Numbered from the stretch's first letter, positions 24,364-33,126 are shown. The stretch: 64,000 nucleotides of DNA from Actinophytocola sp963825445 (GCA_963825445.1 CAWGTM010000028.1:62001-126000); one strand, 5' to 3'. A program made the numbers and translations. Notes: generated from the sequence alone by a model not told the origin.

Positions 24364-25212
24364 ATGTCGCGAGGTCCATCTCCGACGGTCCGCAAGCGGC
24401 GGCTGGCCAGCGAGTTGCGCAGGCTGCGCGAGGCCTGCGAGCTGACCATCGACGAGGTCGGCGAGAAGCTCGAGTGCTCGGCGTCCAAGATCAGTCGGAT
24501 CGAGACGGGTCATGTCGGCGTCACGCCCCGAGACGTGCGCGACATGCTGGAGGTCTACGGCATCGCCGACGACGAACGCGAGGCCCTGGTCCAGCTGGCC
24601 AGGGAGGCCCGCAAGAAGGGCTGGTGGCACGCCTACAACGAGGTGTTCACCGGTTCGTTCGTCGGGCTCGAGTCCGACGCGTCCTCGCTGCACACCCACC
24701 AGGCGCTGCTGGTGCCGGGGCTGCTGCAGACCGAGGCGTACACCAGGACGGTCATCCGCGCGATCCGCCCGGACGGGGCCGAGGCCGATGTGGAGCGTCG
24801 GGTGGCCGGCCGGGTGACCCGGCAGAAGCTCCTGACAGTGTCGAATCCGCCCGAATACTGGGCGGTGATCGACGAGGCGGTCCTGCGGCGCACGGTCGGC
24901 GGACCGGAGATCATGCGCGCCCAGTTGTTGCGCATGCTGGAACTCGCGGCATTGCCGCACGTGACGCTGCAGGTGGTGCCGTTCTCGGCGGGCGCACACG
25001 CCGGCATGGAGGCGCCGTTCCTCATTCTCGGCTTCCCAGAACCGGCCGACCCGGACGTGGTCTATGTCGAGAACACCACTTCTGGTGTCTACTTGGAACA
25101 GCAATCGGACGTTCATCGGTATACGTTGATGTTTGACCATTTGCGTGCCGCGGCGTTGAAACCGGACGACACCGCGGCGATGGTCCAGCAGGCAGCCGAC
25201 CGGCTGACCTAG
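24364..25212 (+). CDS. XRE-family regulator with DUF5753 domain
   Basis: A 282-residue DNA-binding protein. The N-terminal helix-turn-helix (about residues 10-65) has the SASKISRIETG recognition segment. The rest (about 95-275) is a DUF5753 domain with the LLVPGLLQTEAYTR and VVPFSAGAH motifs, as in the WhiJ-like regulators of Streptomyces. The ATG at 24364 is preferred to GTG 24355 because GCGAGGTG lies at the right distance. It is followed after 23 bp by a DUF397 gene; these partners are usually encoded together and are thought to act as a regulator/antagonist pair in development. The target is unknown. Confidence 0.92.
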   Translation: MSRGPSPTVRKRRLASELRRLREACELTIDEVGEKLECSASKISRIETGHVGVTPRDVRDMLEVYGIADDEREALVQLAREARKKGWWHAYNEVFTGSFVGLESDASSLHTHQALLVPGLLQTEAYTRTVIRAIRPDGAEADVERRVAGRVTRQKLLTVSNPPEYWAVIDEAVLRRTVGGPEIMRAQLLRMLELAALPHVTLQVVPFSAGAHAGMEAPFLILGFPEPADPDVVYVENTTSGVYLEQQSDVHRYTLMFDHLRAAALKPDDTAAMVQQAADRLT

Positions 25213-25235
25213 CACGAATTGGAAGGGAGCTGAGC

Positions 25236-25442
25236 GTGACCGCTTCTGACCTGACAGGTGCCATGTGGCGTAAGAGCAGCCACAGCGGTGCGGGCAACGA
25301 CTGTGTCGAACTTGTCGTGGCCAGAATCGGCGCAGCGGTGCGTGACTCCAAGAACCCGGAGGCAGGCCACGTCGCGTTCGCGAACACCGAATGGAGTGCC
25401 TTCATGGGTGTGGTCAAGGACGGTCGTCTCGACCTGATCTGA
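25236..25442 (+). CDS. DUF397 small protein (partner of XRE regulator)
   Basis: A 68-residue protein with the standard DUF397 pattern: WRKSSHSG near residue 11, CVEL after it, the VRDSKNP segment and a C-terminal W-x-x-F helix. Such proteins are encoded directly beside XRE/DUF5753 regulators throughout actinomycetes and probably modulate them. The GTG start has GGGAG eight bases upstream. It forms an operon with the gene ending at 25212. Confidence 0.93.
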   Translation: MTASDLTGAMWRKSSHSGAGNDCVELVVARIGAAVRDSKNPEAGHVAFANTEWSAFMGVVKDGRLDLI

Positions 25443-25682
25443 CGTCACCGCGTCAGCCGCACCGAGAACCCCCGTCGGCGCGGCACTGGGCACGCTGGTG
25501 CTCTCCGGACCCTGGAGCACCTGCCCTTACCTCGTACGCACCCGCTGGGTAGCAGCCCTTACCCCCATTTTCCGGCGCCTTACACGCCCGGGTAAGGGAT
25601 TCCGTACGTGATCTTCCGATGCCCGCTCGGGCGCCTCAGTACGAACCTTGACCTCAGTGCGGGACGACTGAGGGAGATCGAG

Positions 25683-25865
25683 ATGAACTGGGCACCCGAA
25701 CTCATGCGGGTCGAGATGGACTTCCGGGTGGAGCGCGCGGTCAGCGGCGCCCGGTTCGCCGAGCGGCTGGCCCAGCAGCGCGCCGCCCGCGACGGCCATC
25801 CGTCGTGGTGGCGGCGGCGCGGTTATCCACAGGCCGGGCGAAATCAGAGCGGTTCTGTCGGATAG
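25683..25865 (+). CDS. Small basic hypothetical protein
   Basis: A 60-residue reading frame with a good GGGAG ribosome site before its ATG. The sequence is an amphipathic, Arg/Glu-rich helix followed by a Trp-Arg-rich tail (SWWRRRGY). Many actinomycetes encode similar 50-65-aa proteins of unknown role upstream of regulators. It ends 10 bp before the LuxR-type gene and may be co-transcribed with it. The upstream gap 25443-25682 holds no other convincing gene. Confidence 0.5.
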   Translation: MNWAPELMRVEMDFRVERAVSGARFAERLAQQRAARDGHPSWWRRRGYPQAGRNQSGSVG

Positions 25866-25875
25866 GTGTGCCACG

Positions 25876-28800
25876 ATGCTCGACGTGGCGCGCCTCGGAT
25901 CCGGAATCCCTCTGGTGGCACGTGACCGGGAGCTCGACCGGTTGCGTGTCGCTTTCGACCAGGCCGCCGGTGGTACCGCGGCCGCAGTGCTCGTCTCCGG
26001 TGACGCGGGGGTGGGCAAGACCCGGCTCACCGACGAGTTGGCGGCGCTGGCCAGGAGCAAGGGCGGGCTGGTCCTCACCGGCCGCTGCCTCGACGCGGGC
26101 GAGACCGGCCTGCCGTACCTGCCGTTCGCCGAGGCCATGACCCAGCTCCCCGACCGCGAGCGGCAGGTGACCGAGCACCCGGCGCTGGTCCGGCTGTTCC
26201 CCGACCTCACGCCGCCAGGGGCGCCGCCACCCGCCAGCAGTCGCGGTCTGTCGGTGCACAACTCCCTCGCACCCGGCGTCAACGGCCCGCTCGGCAACCA
26301 GACCGAGCAGGACATCGGCCAGCTCCAGTTGTTCGACGGCGTCCACGCGCTGCTGACCGACCTGGCGGTCGAGACCCCCGTGGTGCTCGTCCTCGAGGAT
26401 CTGCACTGGGCCGACGGCTCCACCCGGCGGCTCCTGTCGTTCCTCGTCGCCAGGATGCGGGAGCAGCGGCTGCTGATCGTCGCCACCTACCGCAGCGACG
26501 ACCTGCACCGCCGCCATCCGCTCCGGCCGCTGCTGGCCGAGCTGGTCCGCCTGCCCGCACTGGAACGGCTCGATCTCGCGCCGTTCAGCACGGCCGACTC
26601 CCGCGTGTTCGTGTCCGCGCTGGCCGACGACCTGCCGGAGGACCTGCTCCGCGAGGTCGCCGGCCGCTCCGAGGGCAACGCGTTCTTCGCCGAGGAGCTG
26701 GTGGCCGCCTACACCGAGGACGGCGACCGGCTGCCGTCCACGCTGGTCGACGTGCTGCTGTCGCGGGTCGAACGGCTCGGCGAACATGCCCAGCAGGTGA
26801 TCCGGGTGGCGTCGGTGGCCGGCCGCCAGGCGCCCCACGCGCGGCTGCTGGCCGTGTCCGAGCTGTCGGAGCCCGTGCTCGAGGAGGCGCTGCGCGAGGC
26901 CGTCCAACACCACGTGCTGGTGGCCAAGAAGGACCACTGGGTCGATGTCTACGCGTTCCGCCACGCCCTGCTGCGCGAGGCGGTCTACGGCGAACTGCTG
27001 CCCGGCGAGCGGGTCCGCCTGCACGCCGCCTACGCCCGCGAGCTGGCCGCCGAGCGGGGCCAGCGCGGCGCGGCCGCCGCGCTCGCCCACCACAGCCTCG
27101 AGAGCCACGCGCTGCCCCAGGCGTTGGCCGCGTCCATCGAGGCGGCCAAGGAGGCCAAACACTCCGGGGCGCCCACCGAGGCGCTGCACCACACCGAGCA
27201 GGCCCTGAAGCTGTGGGACGCGGTGAGCCCCGACGAGCGGCCGCCCGACGCCGACGAGGGCCAGCTGCTGCGCCGGGCGTCGTTCCTGGCGGGCAGCTCC
27301 GGTGAGCCCGAGCGGGCGGTCGCGTTCGGCAGGTCCGCCGTCAAGATCGCCGACCGCGACGGCGACGCCACGATGGCCGCCATGACCCGGTGGCGGCTCG
27401 CGTCCGCGCTGTTCGTCATCGAGGGCCGCGAGCACGAGGCGCGGGAGGTCATCGAACGCGCGTGGAGCCTGCTGGAGGACCAGCCGGCCAGCGCGGAGAA
27501 GGCGTGGCTCGCGGCCACCTACGCGGCCATCCTGCGGGGGATGCGGGAGCCCGACAAGGCCGCCACGTTCGCCGAGCTGGCCGTGGCCGACGGCCGCGCC
27601 ACCGGTGAGCTGGGCGGGGAGGCCGACGCGCTGATCACCCTCGCCGCGCTCGACGAGGGCAAGGGTCGGGTGAAGGAGAGCCGCGAGCGCCTGCAGCAGG
27701 CCATGCGCCTCGCCATGGAGGACAAGTCGCCCAACGTCGAGCTGCGGGCCCGCCACTACCTCGGCATCAACGTCTACGAGCAGGGCCAGATCGGCGAGGC
27801 CGTACGGATCATCGAGGAGGGCGTCGAGCGGGCCAAGGCCAACGGCCTCACCTGGGGCACGTACGGGTTCGAGCTGCGGGCCATGAAGGTGCTCGCCTGC
27901 TACGCCCACGGCGACTGGGACGCGAGCGAGGCGGCGGCCGAACCGCCGGGGCGGCGCGTGTCGAGCACGGTGTCCGCCCGGCTCGCGGCCGTCGGCAGCT
28001 ACGTGATGGTCGGCCGGGGCCGGCTCACCGAGGCGGCCAAGCTCGCGGCCGAGCTGCGGACCGAATGGCACCGCGACTTCCAGATCGGGTCGAACATGGG
28101 AGCCGTCGGCGCCGAGCTGGCCCTGTGGCAGGGACGGCCGGAGCAGGGCGTCACCCACGTGCGCGACGCGCTCGAGTGGGCCGCGCGGGTCGGCGGCCAG
28201 TGGGCCCTCATCGGCATCCGGCTGAGCGCGCTGGGCGTCGCGCTGTTCGCCGAGGTGGCCGACCGGGCCGCCCGTCGCCGCGCCGAGCCCGAACGCGCGG
28301 CGGCCGTCGAGGAAGGGATGCGGCTGGTCGAACACGCCCACAAGACCGCCGAGTTCGGCCGTCCTCGTACGGGTTCGCTCGGCCCGGAGGGCAACGCGTG
28401 GCTGGCTCGGGTCGAGGCCGAGGGCAGCAGGCTCCGCGGGGAGAACGACCCCGACCTGTGGCAGGCGGCGGTCGACGCCTTCGGCTACGGCGCGGTCTAC
28501 GAACAGGCGATCTGCCGGTGGCGACGGGCCGAGGCACTGCTGGGCGCCGACCGCCGCGACGAAGCGGCCGAAGACCTCCGCGCGGCCGACGAGGTGGCCG
28601 AACGACTGGGCGCCCGCCCCCTGCGCGACGGCGTACGCAAGCTGGCCCGCCGCGGCCGACTCACGATCGGCGCGGGCCCCGCCCCACGCGAGACGCTCGA
28701 CCCGTTCACACCGAGGGAACGTTCGGTCCTACGCCTGGTGGCCCTGGGCCGAACCAACCGCCAGGTGGGTGAAGAACTGTTCATCAGCGAGAAAACGGTG

Positions 28801-28908
28801 AGCGTCCACCTGTCCCGCATCATGGCGAAACTGGGTGCCAACCGCCGCGCCGAAGCAGTGGCCCTGGCCTACGACCGAGGACTACTGGAGGAGGGCGCCA
28901 AGTCCTGA
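25876..28908 (+). CDS. LuxR-family AAA ATPase transcriptional regulator (LAL/MalT-like)
   Basis: A 1010-residue regulator of the large ATP-binding LuxR (LAL) type. The N-terminal STAND/AAA domain has Walker A GDAGVGKT (42-49) and a Walker B-like VLVLEDLHWAD near residue 170. A long helical TPR-like sensor region follows (about 350-930). The C-terminus carries a GerE/LuxR helix-turn-helix (about 940-1005; TPRERSVLRLVALG then ISEKTVSVHLSRIMAKLG). These proteins activate catabolic or secondary-metabolite genes in response to an unknown ligand. The eCIS cluster starts 3 kb downstream, but a link is only speculative. Confidence 0.92.
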   Translation: MLDVARLGSGIPLVARDRELDRLRVAFDQAAGGTAAAVLVSGDAGVGKTRLTDELAALARSKGGLVLTGRCLDAGETGLPYLPFAEAMTQLPDRERQVTEHPALVRLFPDLTPPGAPPPASSRGLSVHNSLAPGVNGPLGNQTEQDIGQLQLFDGVHALLTDLAVETPVVLVLEDLHWADGSTRRLLSFLVARMREQRLLIVATYRSDDLHRRHPLRPLLAELVRLPALERLDLAPFSTADSRVFVSALADDLPEDLLREVAGRSEGNAFFAEELVAAYTEDGDRLPSTLVDVLLSRVERLGEHAQQVIRVASVAGRQAPHARLLAVSELSEPVLEEALREAVQHHVLVAKKDHWVDVYAFRHALLREAVYGELLPGERVRLHAAYARELAAERGQRGAAAALAHHSLESHALPQALAASIEAAKEAKHSGAPTEALHHTEQALKLWDAVSPDERPPDADEGQLLRRASFLAGSSGEPERAVAFGRSAVKIADRDGDATMAAMTRWRLASALFVIEGREHEAREVIERAWSLLEDQPASAEKAWLAATYAAILRGMREPDKAATFAELAVADGRATGELGGEADALITLAALDEGKGRVKESRERLQQAMRLAMEDKSPNVELRARHYLGINVYEQGQIGEAVRIIEEGVERAKANGLTWGTYGFELRAMKVLACYAHGDWDASEAAAEPPGRRVSSTVSARLAAVGSYVMVGRGRLTEAAKLAAELRTEWHRDFQIGSNMGAVGAELALWQGRPEQGVTHVRDALEWAARVGGQWALIGIRLSALGVALFAEVADRAARRRAEPERAAAVEEGMRLVEHAHKTAEFGRPRTGSLGPEGNAWLARVEAEGSRLRGENDPDLWQAAVDAFGYGAVYEQAICRWRRAEALLGADRRDEAAEDLRAADEVAERLGARPLRDGVRKLARRGRLTIGAGPAPRETLDPFTPRERSVLRLVALGRTNRQVGEELFISEKTVSVHLSRIMAKLGANRRAEAVALAYDRGLLEEGAKS

Positions 28909-28935
28909 GCCTCGCATGTCGCCAGGTCCGGCACT

Positions 28936-28991
28936 CGAGATCGCGGTTCCCGCAGCCGAGATCGCGGTTCCGGGTGCCGAGTTCGCTCCTC
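28936..28991. repeat. Direct repeats with 21-bp period upstream of DUF4262 gene
   Basis: The 15-mer CGAGATCGCGGTTCC occurs at 28936-28950 and 28957-28971, and a degenerate third copy starts at 28978. All are 21 bp apart, two helical turns, which would suit tandem binding on one DNA face or a modular repeat. Confidence 0.55.
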
Positions 28992-29052
28992 CCGTGACGC
29001 CGAGAGGTGTGCTGGGTGCTCGGTGTCGGACCGTCGCCCTAAGCTCTTCTTC

Positions 29053-29883
29053 GTGACTGTGGATGACGGCTGTGACTGCCGTCTGTGCGCCGGCGAGTTG
29101 GACGGGCTGGACGAGTTCGAGCGCAACACCCTGTGGCACGTCCAGGAGTACGGCTGGAGCGTCGTGGCCGTGAGCGACGAGCACGAGGTGCCCGGGTGGG
29201 TGTACTCGATCGGCATGTGGCACAGCCTGCGAACTCCCGAGGTGTGCATGTTCGGCCTGCGGGTGCGGGACATGCAGACGTGGATCAACAAGGTGGGGGA
29301 GCAGGTCCGCGCCGGTCAGCCGCTGCGGGCGGGCGAGCAGCGCCAGGGCGTGATCGACGGCTTCCCCGTGATGGTGCGTCCCGTGCACCACTCCTGGAAC
29401 GACGACCTGTTCGGCAAGGCACTCGACTTCTACCGGCGCCCGCCACTGGCCATGCGGCAACTGATCTGGCCGGACCGCCACGGCCTCTTCCCGTGGGATC
29501 CCGAGGCGGGCGAGCGGTGCCGCACGCACCAGCCGCAGTTGTGGCTGCCGAAGGAAGATCACCCGCCGGGCATGTGGCCCCGCCTGTCGGAGCTGCTGAC
29601 GTCCCCGTTTCCCGGCACCACGACTGACCAGTTGGTGCTCGCGTCGCGGCGGGTGATCGACGGCGAGTCCCCGATCGTCGGCGTGGTGCACACCCACCAG
29701 GGCCGGTGGGAGTTCTTCGACGACCGCCCGGTCGACGACGAGACGGACGTCGGCATGGTGCACCTGCGCCACCTGGTGAGCGAGCATCCGCACATCCGCG
29801 ACTTCGCCGACCTGCCCCAGGGCGCCGAGGCCTGGCAGCAGCCGGACGGAAACTGGTCGCGCTCCCGGTTCCCGACTGGATGA
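29053..29883 (+). CDS. DUF4262 domain protein
   Basis: A 276-residue cytoplasmic protein whose N-terminal half fits the DUF4262 family: a Cys-x-Cys-x2-Cys cluster near residue 8, then W-x-V-x-V and the PGWVYSIGMW segment. The C-terminal half (about 145-276) is not recognised. Function is unknown. The GTG at 29053 is chosen because TAAGCT, a good -10, ends seven bases upstream and no ribosome site exists, suggesting a leaderless mRNA; an in-frame start at 29023 is possible. Confidence 0.75.
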   Translation: MTVDDGCDCRLCAGELDGLDEFERNTLWHVQEYGWSVVAVSDEHEVPGWVYSIGMWHSLRTPEVCMFGLRVRDMQTWINKVGEQVRAGQPLRAGEQRQGVIDGFPVMVRPVHHSWNDDLFGKALDFYRRPPLAMRQLIWPDRHGLFPWDPEAGERCRTHQPQLWLPKEDHPPGMWPRLSELLTSPFPGTTTDQLVLASRRVIDGESPIVGVVHTHQGRWEFFDDRPVDDETDVGMVHLRHLVSEHPHIRDFADLPQGAEAWQQPDGNWSRSRFPTG

Positions 29884-29975
29884 ACCGCCCGATGTGCTGC
29901 CCCATCGGCCATCCGTGGATCGATCACCCGCCCCTAGCGTCTAACCAGGGGGGTGGTCGGGCAAGGCGTAGCCGT

Positions 29976-30536
29976 GTGCCTCGCCTGACCGTCCACATCA
30001 GACGGCTCGACATTGCGGATGGTGCAGTGGAAACGGGTGAGCAGTCGGCGACGGCGTTCCGGTACATGGTGCCCGAGAGCCCGGTGGCCGCCGCGACGGT
30101 GGACATCGGCCACGTGGCCATCACGATCGAGCTGTACCTGGCCGGAGAACTGGACGTGTCCACGCGCGGGAAGCAGAGCCGGGAGTGCGCGCTGAAGGCG
30201 TTGCGCGGCGTGGCCCGCGGCCTCATGGTGCGGGGGCTGGGTTCCCACAGCCCGAACATCGGCTCGAGCGAGGGAACCACGTTCCGCCAACGCGAACACG
30301 ACTTCGGGTCCCCTCACGAGATCACGTTCGCGGGCGACTGCGCCATCGGCTACGACCGACGCTGCGGCACCACGGACGTCACGGTGACCGGCACCCTGGC
30401 CTACACACTCGCGGTCACGGCGACGCACACCGGCACAACACGACCGGCCCGCCACGACGGCCAACTGGCGTCGATCGGCATGGTGGTGCTGGTGGCGGCC
30501 CCGATCGCGCCGGCCGGCCTGGTCCCGGTGGCCTGA
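29976..30536 (+). CDS. Hypothetical protein
   Basis: A 186-residue frame opening at GTG 29976. The translation has alternating hydrophobic residues suggesting beta-structure (TVHIRRLDIADG; AITIELYLAGELDV), a helical GKQSRECALKAL segment and a hydrophobic C-terminus. I do not recognise a family. There is no clear ribosome site, and a long frame also exists on the opposite strand, so the call rests on protein-like composition and the otherwise empty 860-bp gap. Confidence 0.45.
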   Translation: MPRLTVHIRRLDIADGAVETGEQSATAFRYMVPESPVAAATVDIGHVAITIELYLAGELDVSTRGKQSRECALKALRGVARGLMVRGLGSHSPNIGSSEGTTFRQREHDFGSPHEITFAGDCAIGYDRRCGTTDVTVTGTLAYTLAVTATHTGTTRPARHDGQLASIGMVVLVAAPIAPAGLVPVA

Positions 30537-30565
30537 CCACCCGCCCGGAGCAGACCGCCGAGCCG

Positions 30566-30733
30566 CGCCAGGCGCACGACGAAACGGTACGACTCGCTGT
30601 CGAGAACGTACGACTCGCGGCGACAGCCCGCAGACACGCACGAGCACGATCGCAACCGCGTGTCCCCGCGTCTCGACCGCAGGTTGCCAAGTCTCGACCG
30701 CATGTCCGCACTTCTGGCACGCATGTGCGCGGT
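30566..30733. repeat. Array of degenerate 21-bp intergenic units
   Basis: GTACGACTCGC at 30587 and 30608, and TCTCGACCGCA at 30671 and 30692, are each spaced exactly 21 bp. Units starting at 30629, 30650 and 30713 share the ACGCA or ACCGC core in register. The array fills the gap between convergent genes. Confidence 0.6.
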
Positions 30734-30742
30734 TGCGGCAGA

Positions 30743-31234
30743 TCAGGCCGTTTCCTCGCGGACGTCCTTTCCCTGCTCGACGAACGCCTTGAAGTCCTGC
30801 ATGTGCTGTCGCGACTGCTTGCGGAAGGCGCCGGGCATCAGAAGCCCCACCAGCCGCATCATCAAGCCGCTGAACCGAAATTCGCTCTCGCTCTCCCAGA
30901 ACGTCGTCTCCGGACCGGCTTCGGTCAGCCGTTCGCGCGCGGCGTTCCACATGCCCTTGCCGACGATCTCGCGCTCGAAGTGAACGACGCTCCCTTTCGG
31001 GATCCCGTGCAGGTCTGCCGGTTCCCGGCGCGTGATGGTCTCGGTCATCTCGATCTGCTGCTTCCCCGCCTGCATCACGACCCGCGACTTGGTGCCGACC
31101 GCGCCGTGCACCCCGTCCACCGGCTCGTGCAGCACCAGGCCCCGCAGCCACTTCGACAGGTGTGCCGGGTCGGAGAGCAGTTGAACCGTCCGCTCCAGCG
31201 GCAGGTCGACCTCGATCGAGACGGTGTACTTCAT
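30743..31234 (-). CDS. SRPBCC family protein
   Basis: A 163-residue START/Bet v1-like (SRPBCC) protein with the expected opening beta-strand (YTVSIEVDLPLERTVQLLSDPAHLSKW) and a long C-terminal helix (about 125-155). Members bind hydrophobic ligands or act as lyases/cyclases; no specific function can be inferred. It overlaps the upstream SRPBCC gene by four bases (ATGA), so the two are co-transcribed. Confidence 0.85.
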   Translation of the reverse strand: MKYTVSIEVDLPLERTVQLLSDPAHLSKWLRGLVLHEPVDGVHGAVGTKSRVVMQAGKQQIEMTETITRREPADLHGIPKGSVVHFEREIVGKGMWNAARERLTEAGPETTFWESESEFRFSGLMMRLVGLLMPGAFRKQSRQHMQDFKAFVEQGKDVREETA

Positions 31235-31863
31235 GGCGCGTAGAACTTGGTGGTGGCCTCGACCGCGGCCGCGACGTGCTCCGGTTCGCCACCGGCGGCG
31301 AGGTGCGCCTGCCCCCAGGCCGCCGCGCTGCGGCGGCTGAACTCGCGCCTCTCGGACGGCTCGAAGTCCTCGTGGTCGACGGCCTCGCCATCGGCCAGGA
31401 ACCGGGCCAGGGTGAGGAGAGCCAGGTCCCAGCCGACGCCGCCGGCACCGGGGCCGTAGGTCGGGAAGGAGGGCTCCCCGACGGCGGCCGCGTGGATCAG
31501 CTCGAACTCGGTGTCGCCGGCCGGGCCCGGGGCCAGGCGCACTTCCACCTCGCTCGTGCCGGGCCAGCCGTCGGCTTCCGGTCCGTAGAGCCAGGACACC
31601 CTCAGCAGCCGCGGCGGCTCGCAGAGGAGGATCTCGCCGTGTTCACCACCGTCCAGTTCGAACTTTCCGCCGAGCCGCAGGTCCCCGGCGACCGGCTTCA
31701 ACCAGCGACGCAGCCTCTCGGGGCTGGTGATGGCGTCCCAGACGTCGCCGATCTGCGCGTCGTACCGACGCCGAAGCTCCACGGTGTACGCCTCGCCGGC
31801 CGGCAGGTTGCCCTTGCCCATCGTCCGGTGCGCGGCGGCCAGCGCTTTCATCACGTCTTTCAC
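31231..31863 (-). CDS. SRPBCC/AHSA1-type protein
   Basis: A 210-residue SRPBCC protein of the AHSA1/START type: YTVELRRRYDAQIGDVWDAITSPERLRRWL near residue 26, then RLGGKFEL and a strand-rich core, with a C-terminal helical extension. In many actinomycetes such genes follow an ArsR repressor; none is visible here, although a CTTATATAAG palindrome lies in its promoter. It starts with GTG at 31863, at or next to the predicted transcription start. Function is unknown. Confidence 0.85.
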   Translation of the reverse strand: MKDVMKALAAAHRTMGKGNLPAGEAYTVELRRRYDAQIGDVWDAITSPERLRRWLKPVAGDLRLGGKFELDGGEHGEILLCEPPRLLRVSWLYGPEADGWPGTSEVEVRLAPGPAGDTEFELIHAAAVGEPSFPTYGPGAGGVGWDLALLTLARFLADGEAVDHEDFEPSERREFSRRSAAAWGQAHLAAGGEPEHVAAAVEATTKFYAP

Positions 31864-31870
31864 GGCGGAG

Positions 31871-31900
31871 ACAGTACCGGCCGCTGCTTATATAAGTCAA
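31871..31900 (-). promoter_or_regulatory. Promoter with embedded palindrome, leaderless SRPBCC operon
   Basis: Reading the minus strand, TTGACT (31900-31895) and TACTGT (31876-31871) are 18 bp apart. A CTTATATAAG palindrome (31887-31896) overlaps the -35 and spacer, as a repressor site would. The GTG start follows the -10 by seven bases. Confidence 0.6.
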
Positions 31901-31913
31901 CGCTGCTATTGGG

Positions 31914-32309
31914 CTAGCCGCCGATCATCACGGTCCCCACCGCCACGATCGACCCGGTCGGTGCGGGCGCGGGATCATTGCAGGTCATCACGGTGTCCCC
32001 GGTCCGCGCAGCCGGCTTGTTGTTGATCAACACGGTGGCCGACCCCTTCACCACAGTCCCCTGATTCGTGGGCGGCAACGAGAACGGCCCACCCTGCGGA
32101 ATGTGCGGCGGCGCATTGGTAGCCATGCTCCCCAGCGTCGCCGCCGGCGCACCACCGATCAGCACGTTCGGACTACACCCACCAGTGAGCGTCCCAGCGA
32201 AAGGATGAGGCAACGGCGTGGGAACCGGCCCGCCAGGCGACGGAATCATAATGATATGGATATCGGTCCCGACGACCTTGTCGCCCATCTTGGCAGCAGG
32301 CGCGCTCAC
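31914..32309 (-). CDS. PAAR-type spike-tip protein of contractile injection system
   Basis: A 131-residue PAAR/DUF4150-like protein that caps the VgrG spike of the injection system. It shows repeated strand-turn motifs (PNVLIGGAPAA, SATVLINNKPAARTGD), a HPFAGTL segment and a late Cys. The GTG at 32309 is chosen because it overlaps the stop of the DUF4255 gene by four bases (GTGA); longer starts exist upstream. Unusually, it is not beside VgrG but in a divergent two-gene unit. Confidence 0.85.
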   Translation of the reverse strand: MSAPAAKMGDKVVGTDIHIIMIPSPGGPVPTPLPHPFAGTLTGGCSPNVLIGGAPAATLGSMATNAPPHIPQGGPFSLPPTNQGTVVKGSATVLINNKPAARTGDTVMTCNDPAPAPTGSIVAVGTVMIGG

Positions 32310-32911
32310 GGCGTCCGCACCCAACGCTTCGGCGCGGCAGGCGCCAAGGGCCCAGGCGCCGCAACCGTCTGCCCGGCATTCAGCCGCAACTTCTGCGCCG
32401 GCGGCGCCAACTCGGTATCGGCCTCAGGCACGAACGGCGTGGACACCCGAATGGCAAAAGCCGCCCGCGCCGGCATGCCGAGATTGCTCCACAACGTCCC
32501 GGGATCCGTGTCGGTCACCCGGATCTGCACCGGCGCCCCCACCGCGGCCAACACCGGCGGCATGCAGTCCACGGGCAGCGTATCCGTGAAGATCATCGTA
32601 CGCAGCGCCACCGACAACAGCCGATGCTCCTCGTCCACTTTGGACGCACGCGCCGTCACCAGGTAGGAGAGGGCACACCGACGAGTGGGAGCACGCCGCG
32701 CGAGCACCGCTCCCTGTGAGTCGCGAGTCTCGTCCCACCCGGACTCCCGCCCCGAAGGATCGTCGTGCAACCCGAACAGGAACAGGTCGATGGCGTTCGA
32801 CGGGCGCTCCGTCTCCCATGTCGGCTTCGGCGGGTCCAGCCGAACCATCGTGCCCTCGGGCAGGGACCGGCCGAGCAGCACGCACAGCGCCTCGTCCACC
32901 TCAGTGATCAC
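32306..32911 (-). CDS. DUF4255 tail-terminator/cap protein of eCIS
   Basis: A 201-residue DUF4255 protein, the family of Pvc16/Afp16-type tail terminators that cap tube and sheath at the distal end. The conserved pattern is present: an ITEVDEALCVLLGRSL opening, NAIDLFLFGLHDD, CALSYLVTARA and a helical EEHRLLSVALR segment. GTG 32911 matches the family N-terminus; a start as far up as 33088 is open but would leave no room for the divergent sheath promoter. It is followed by PAAR with a 4-base overlap. The 215-bp gap to the sheath gene should hold both promoters. Confidence 0.78.
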   Translation of the reverse strand: MITEVDEALCVLLGRSLPEGTMVRLDPPKPTWETERPSNAIDLFLFGLHDDPSGRESGWDETRDSQGAVLARRAPTRRCALSYLVTARASKVDEEHRLLSVALRTMIFTDTLPVDCMPPVLAAVGAPVQIRVTDTDPGTLWSNLGMPARAAFAIRVSTPFVPEADTELAPPAQKLRLNAGQTVAAPGPLAPAAPKRWVRTP

Positions 32912-33126
32912 CCGGCCAGTCTCGACGCCCGGACCAGAACACAACACCGACGGCAGAACGTCCTTTCGGTGCGCCCCCATCGCCCCATCGGGCAGAGTCC
33001 CATGTCCGCCGCACCGCCCCCCGAACGACTGTGCCGCGGCGCCGATGAGCACAAGCTCAGTACTCAGCCGCGGCCGCCGGTCATCCATGTCCGGCGCCGG
33101 TACCGCTCACCGAGGGAGACCCCGAG

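Noticed and set aside
25741..28341. Long minus-strand frame opposite the LuxR-type regulator
   Set aside because: Antisense artefact; the plus strand has Walker and HTH motifs in one frame.
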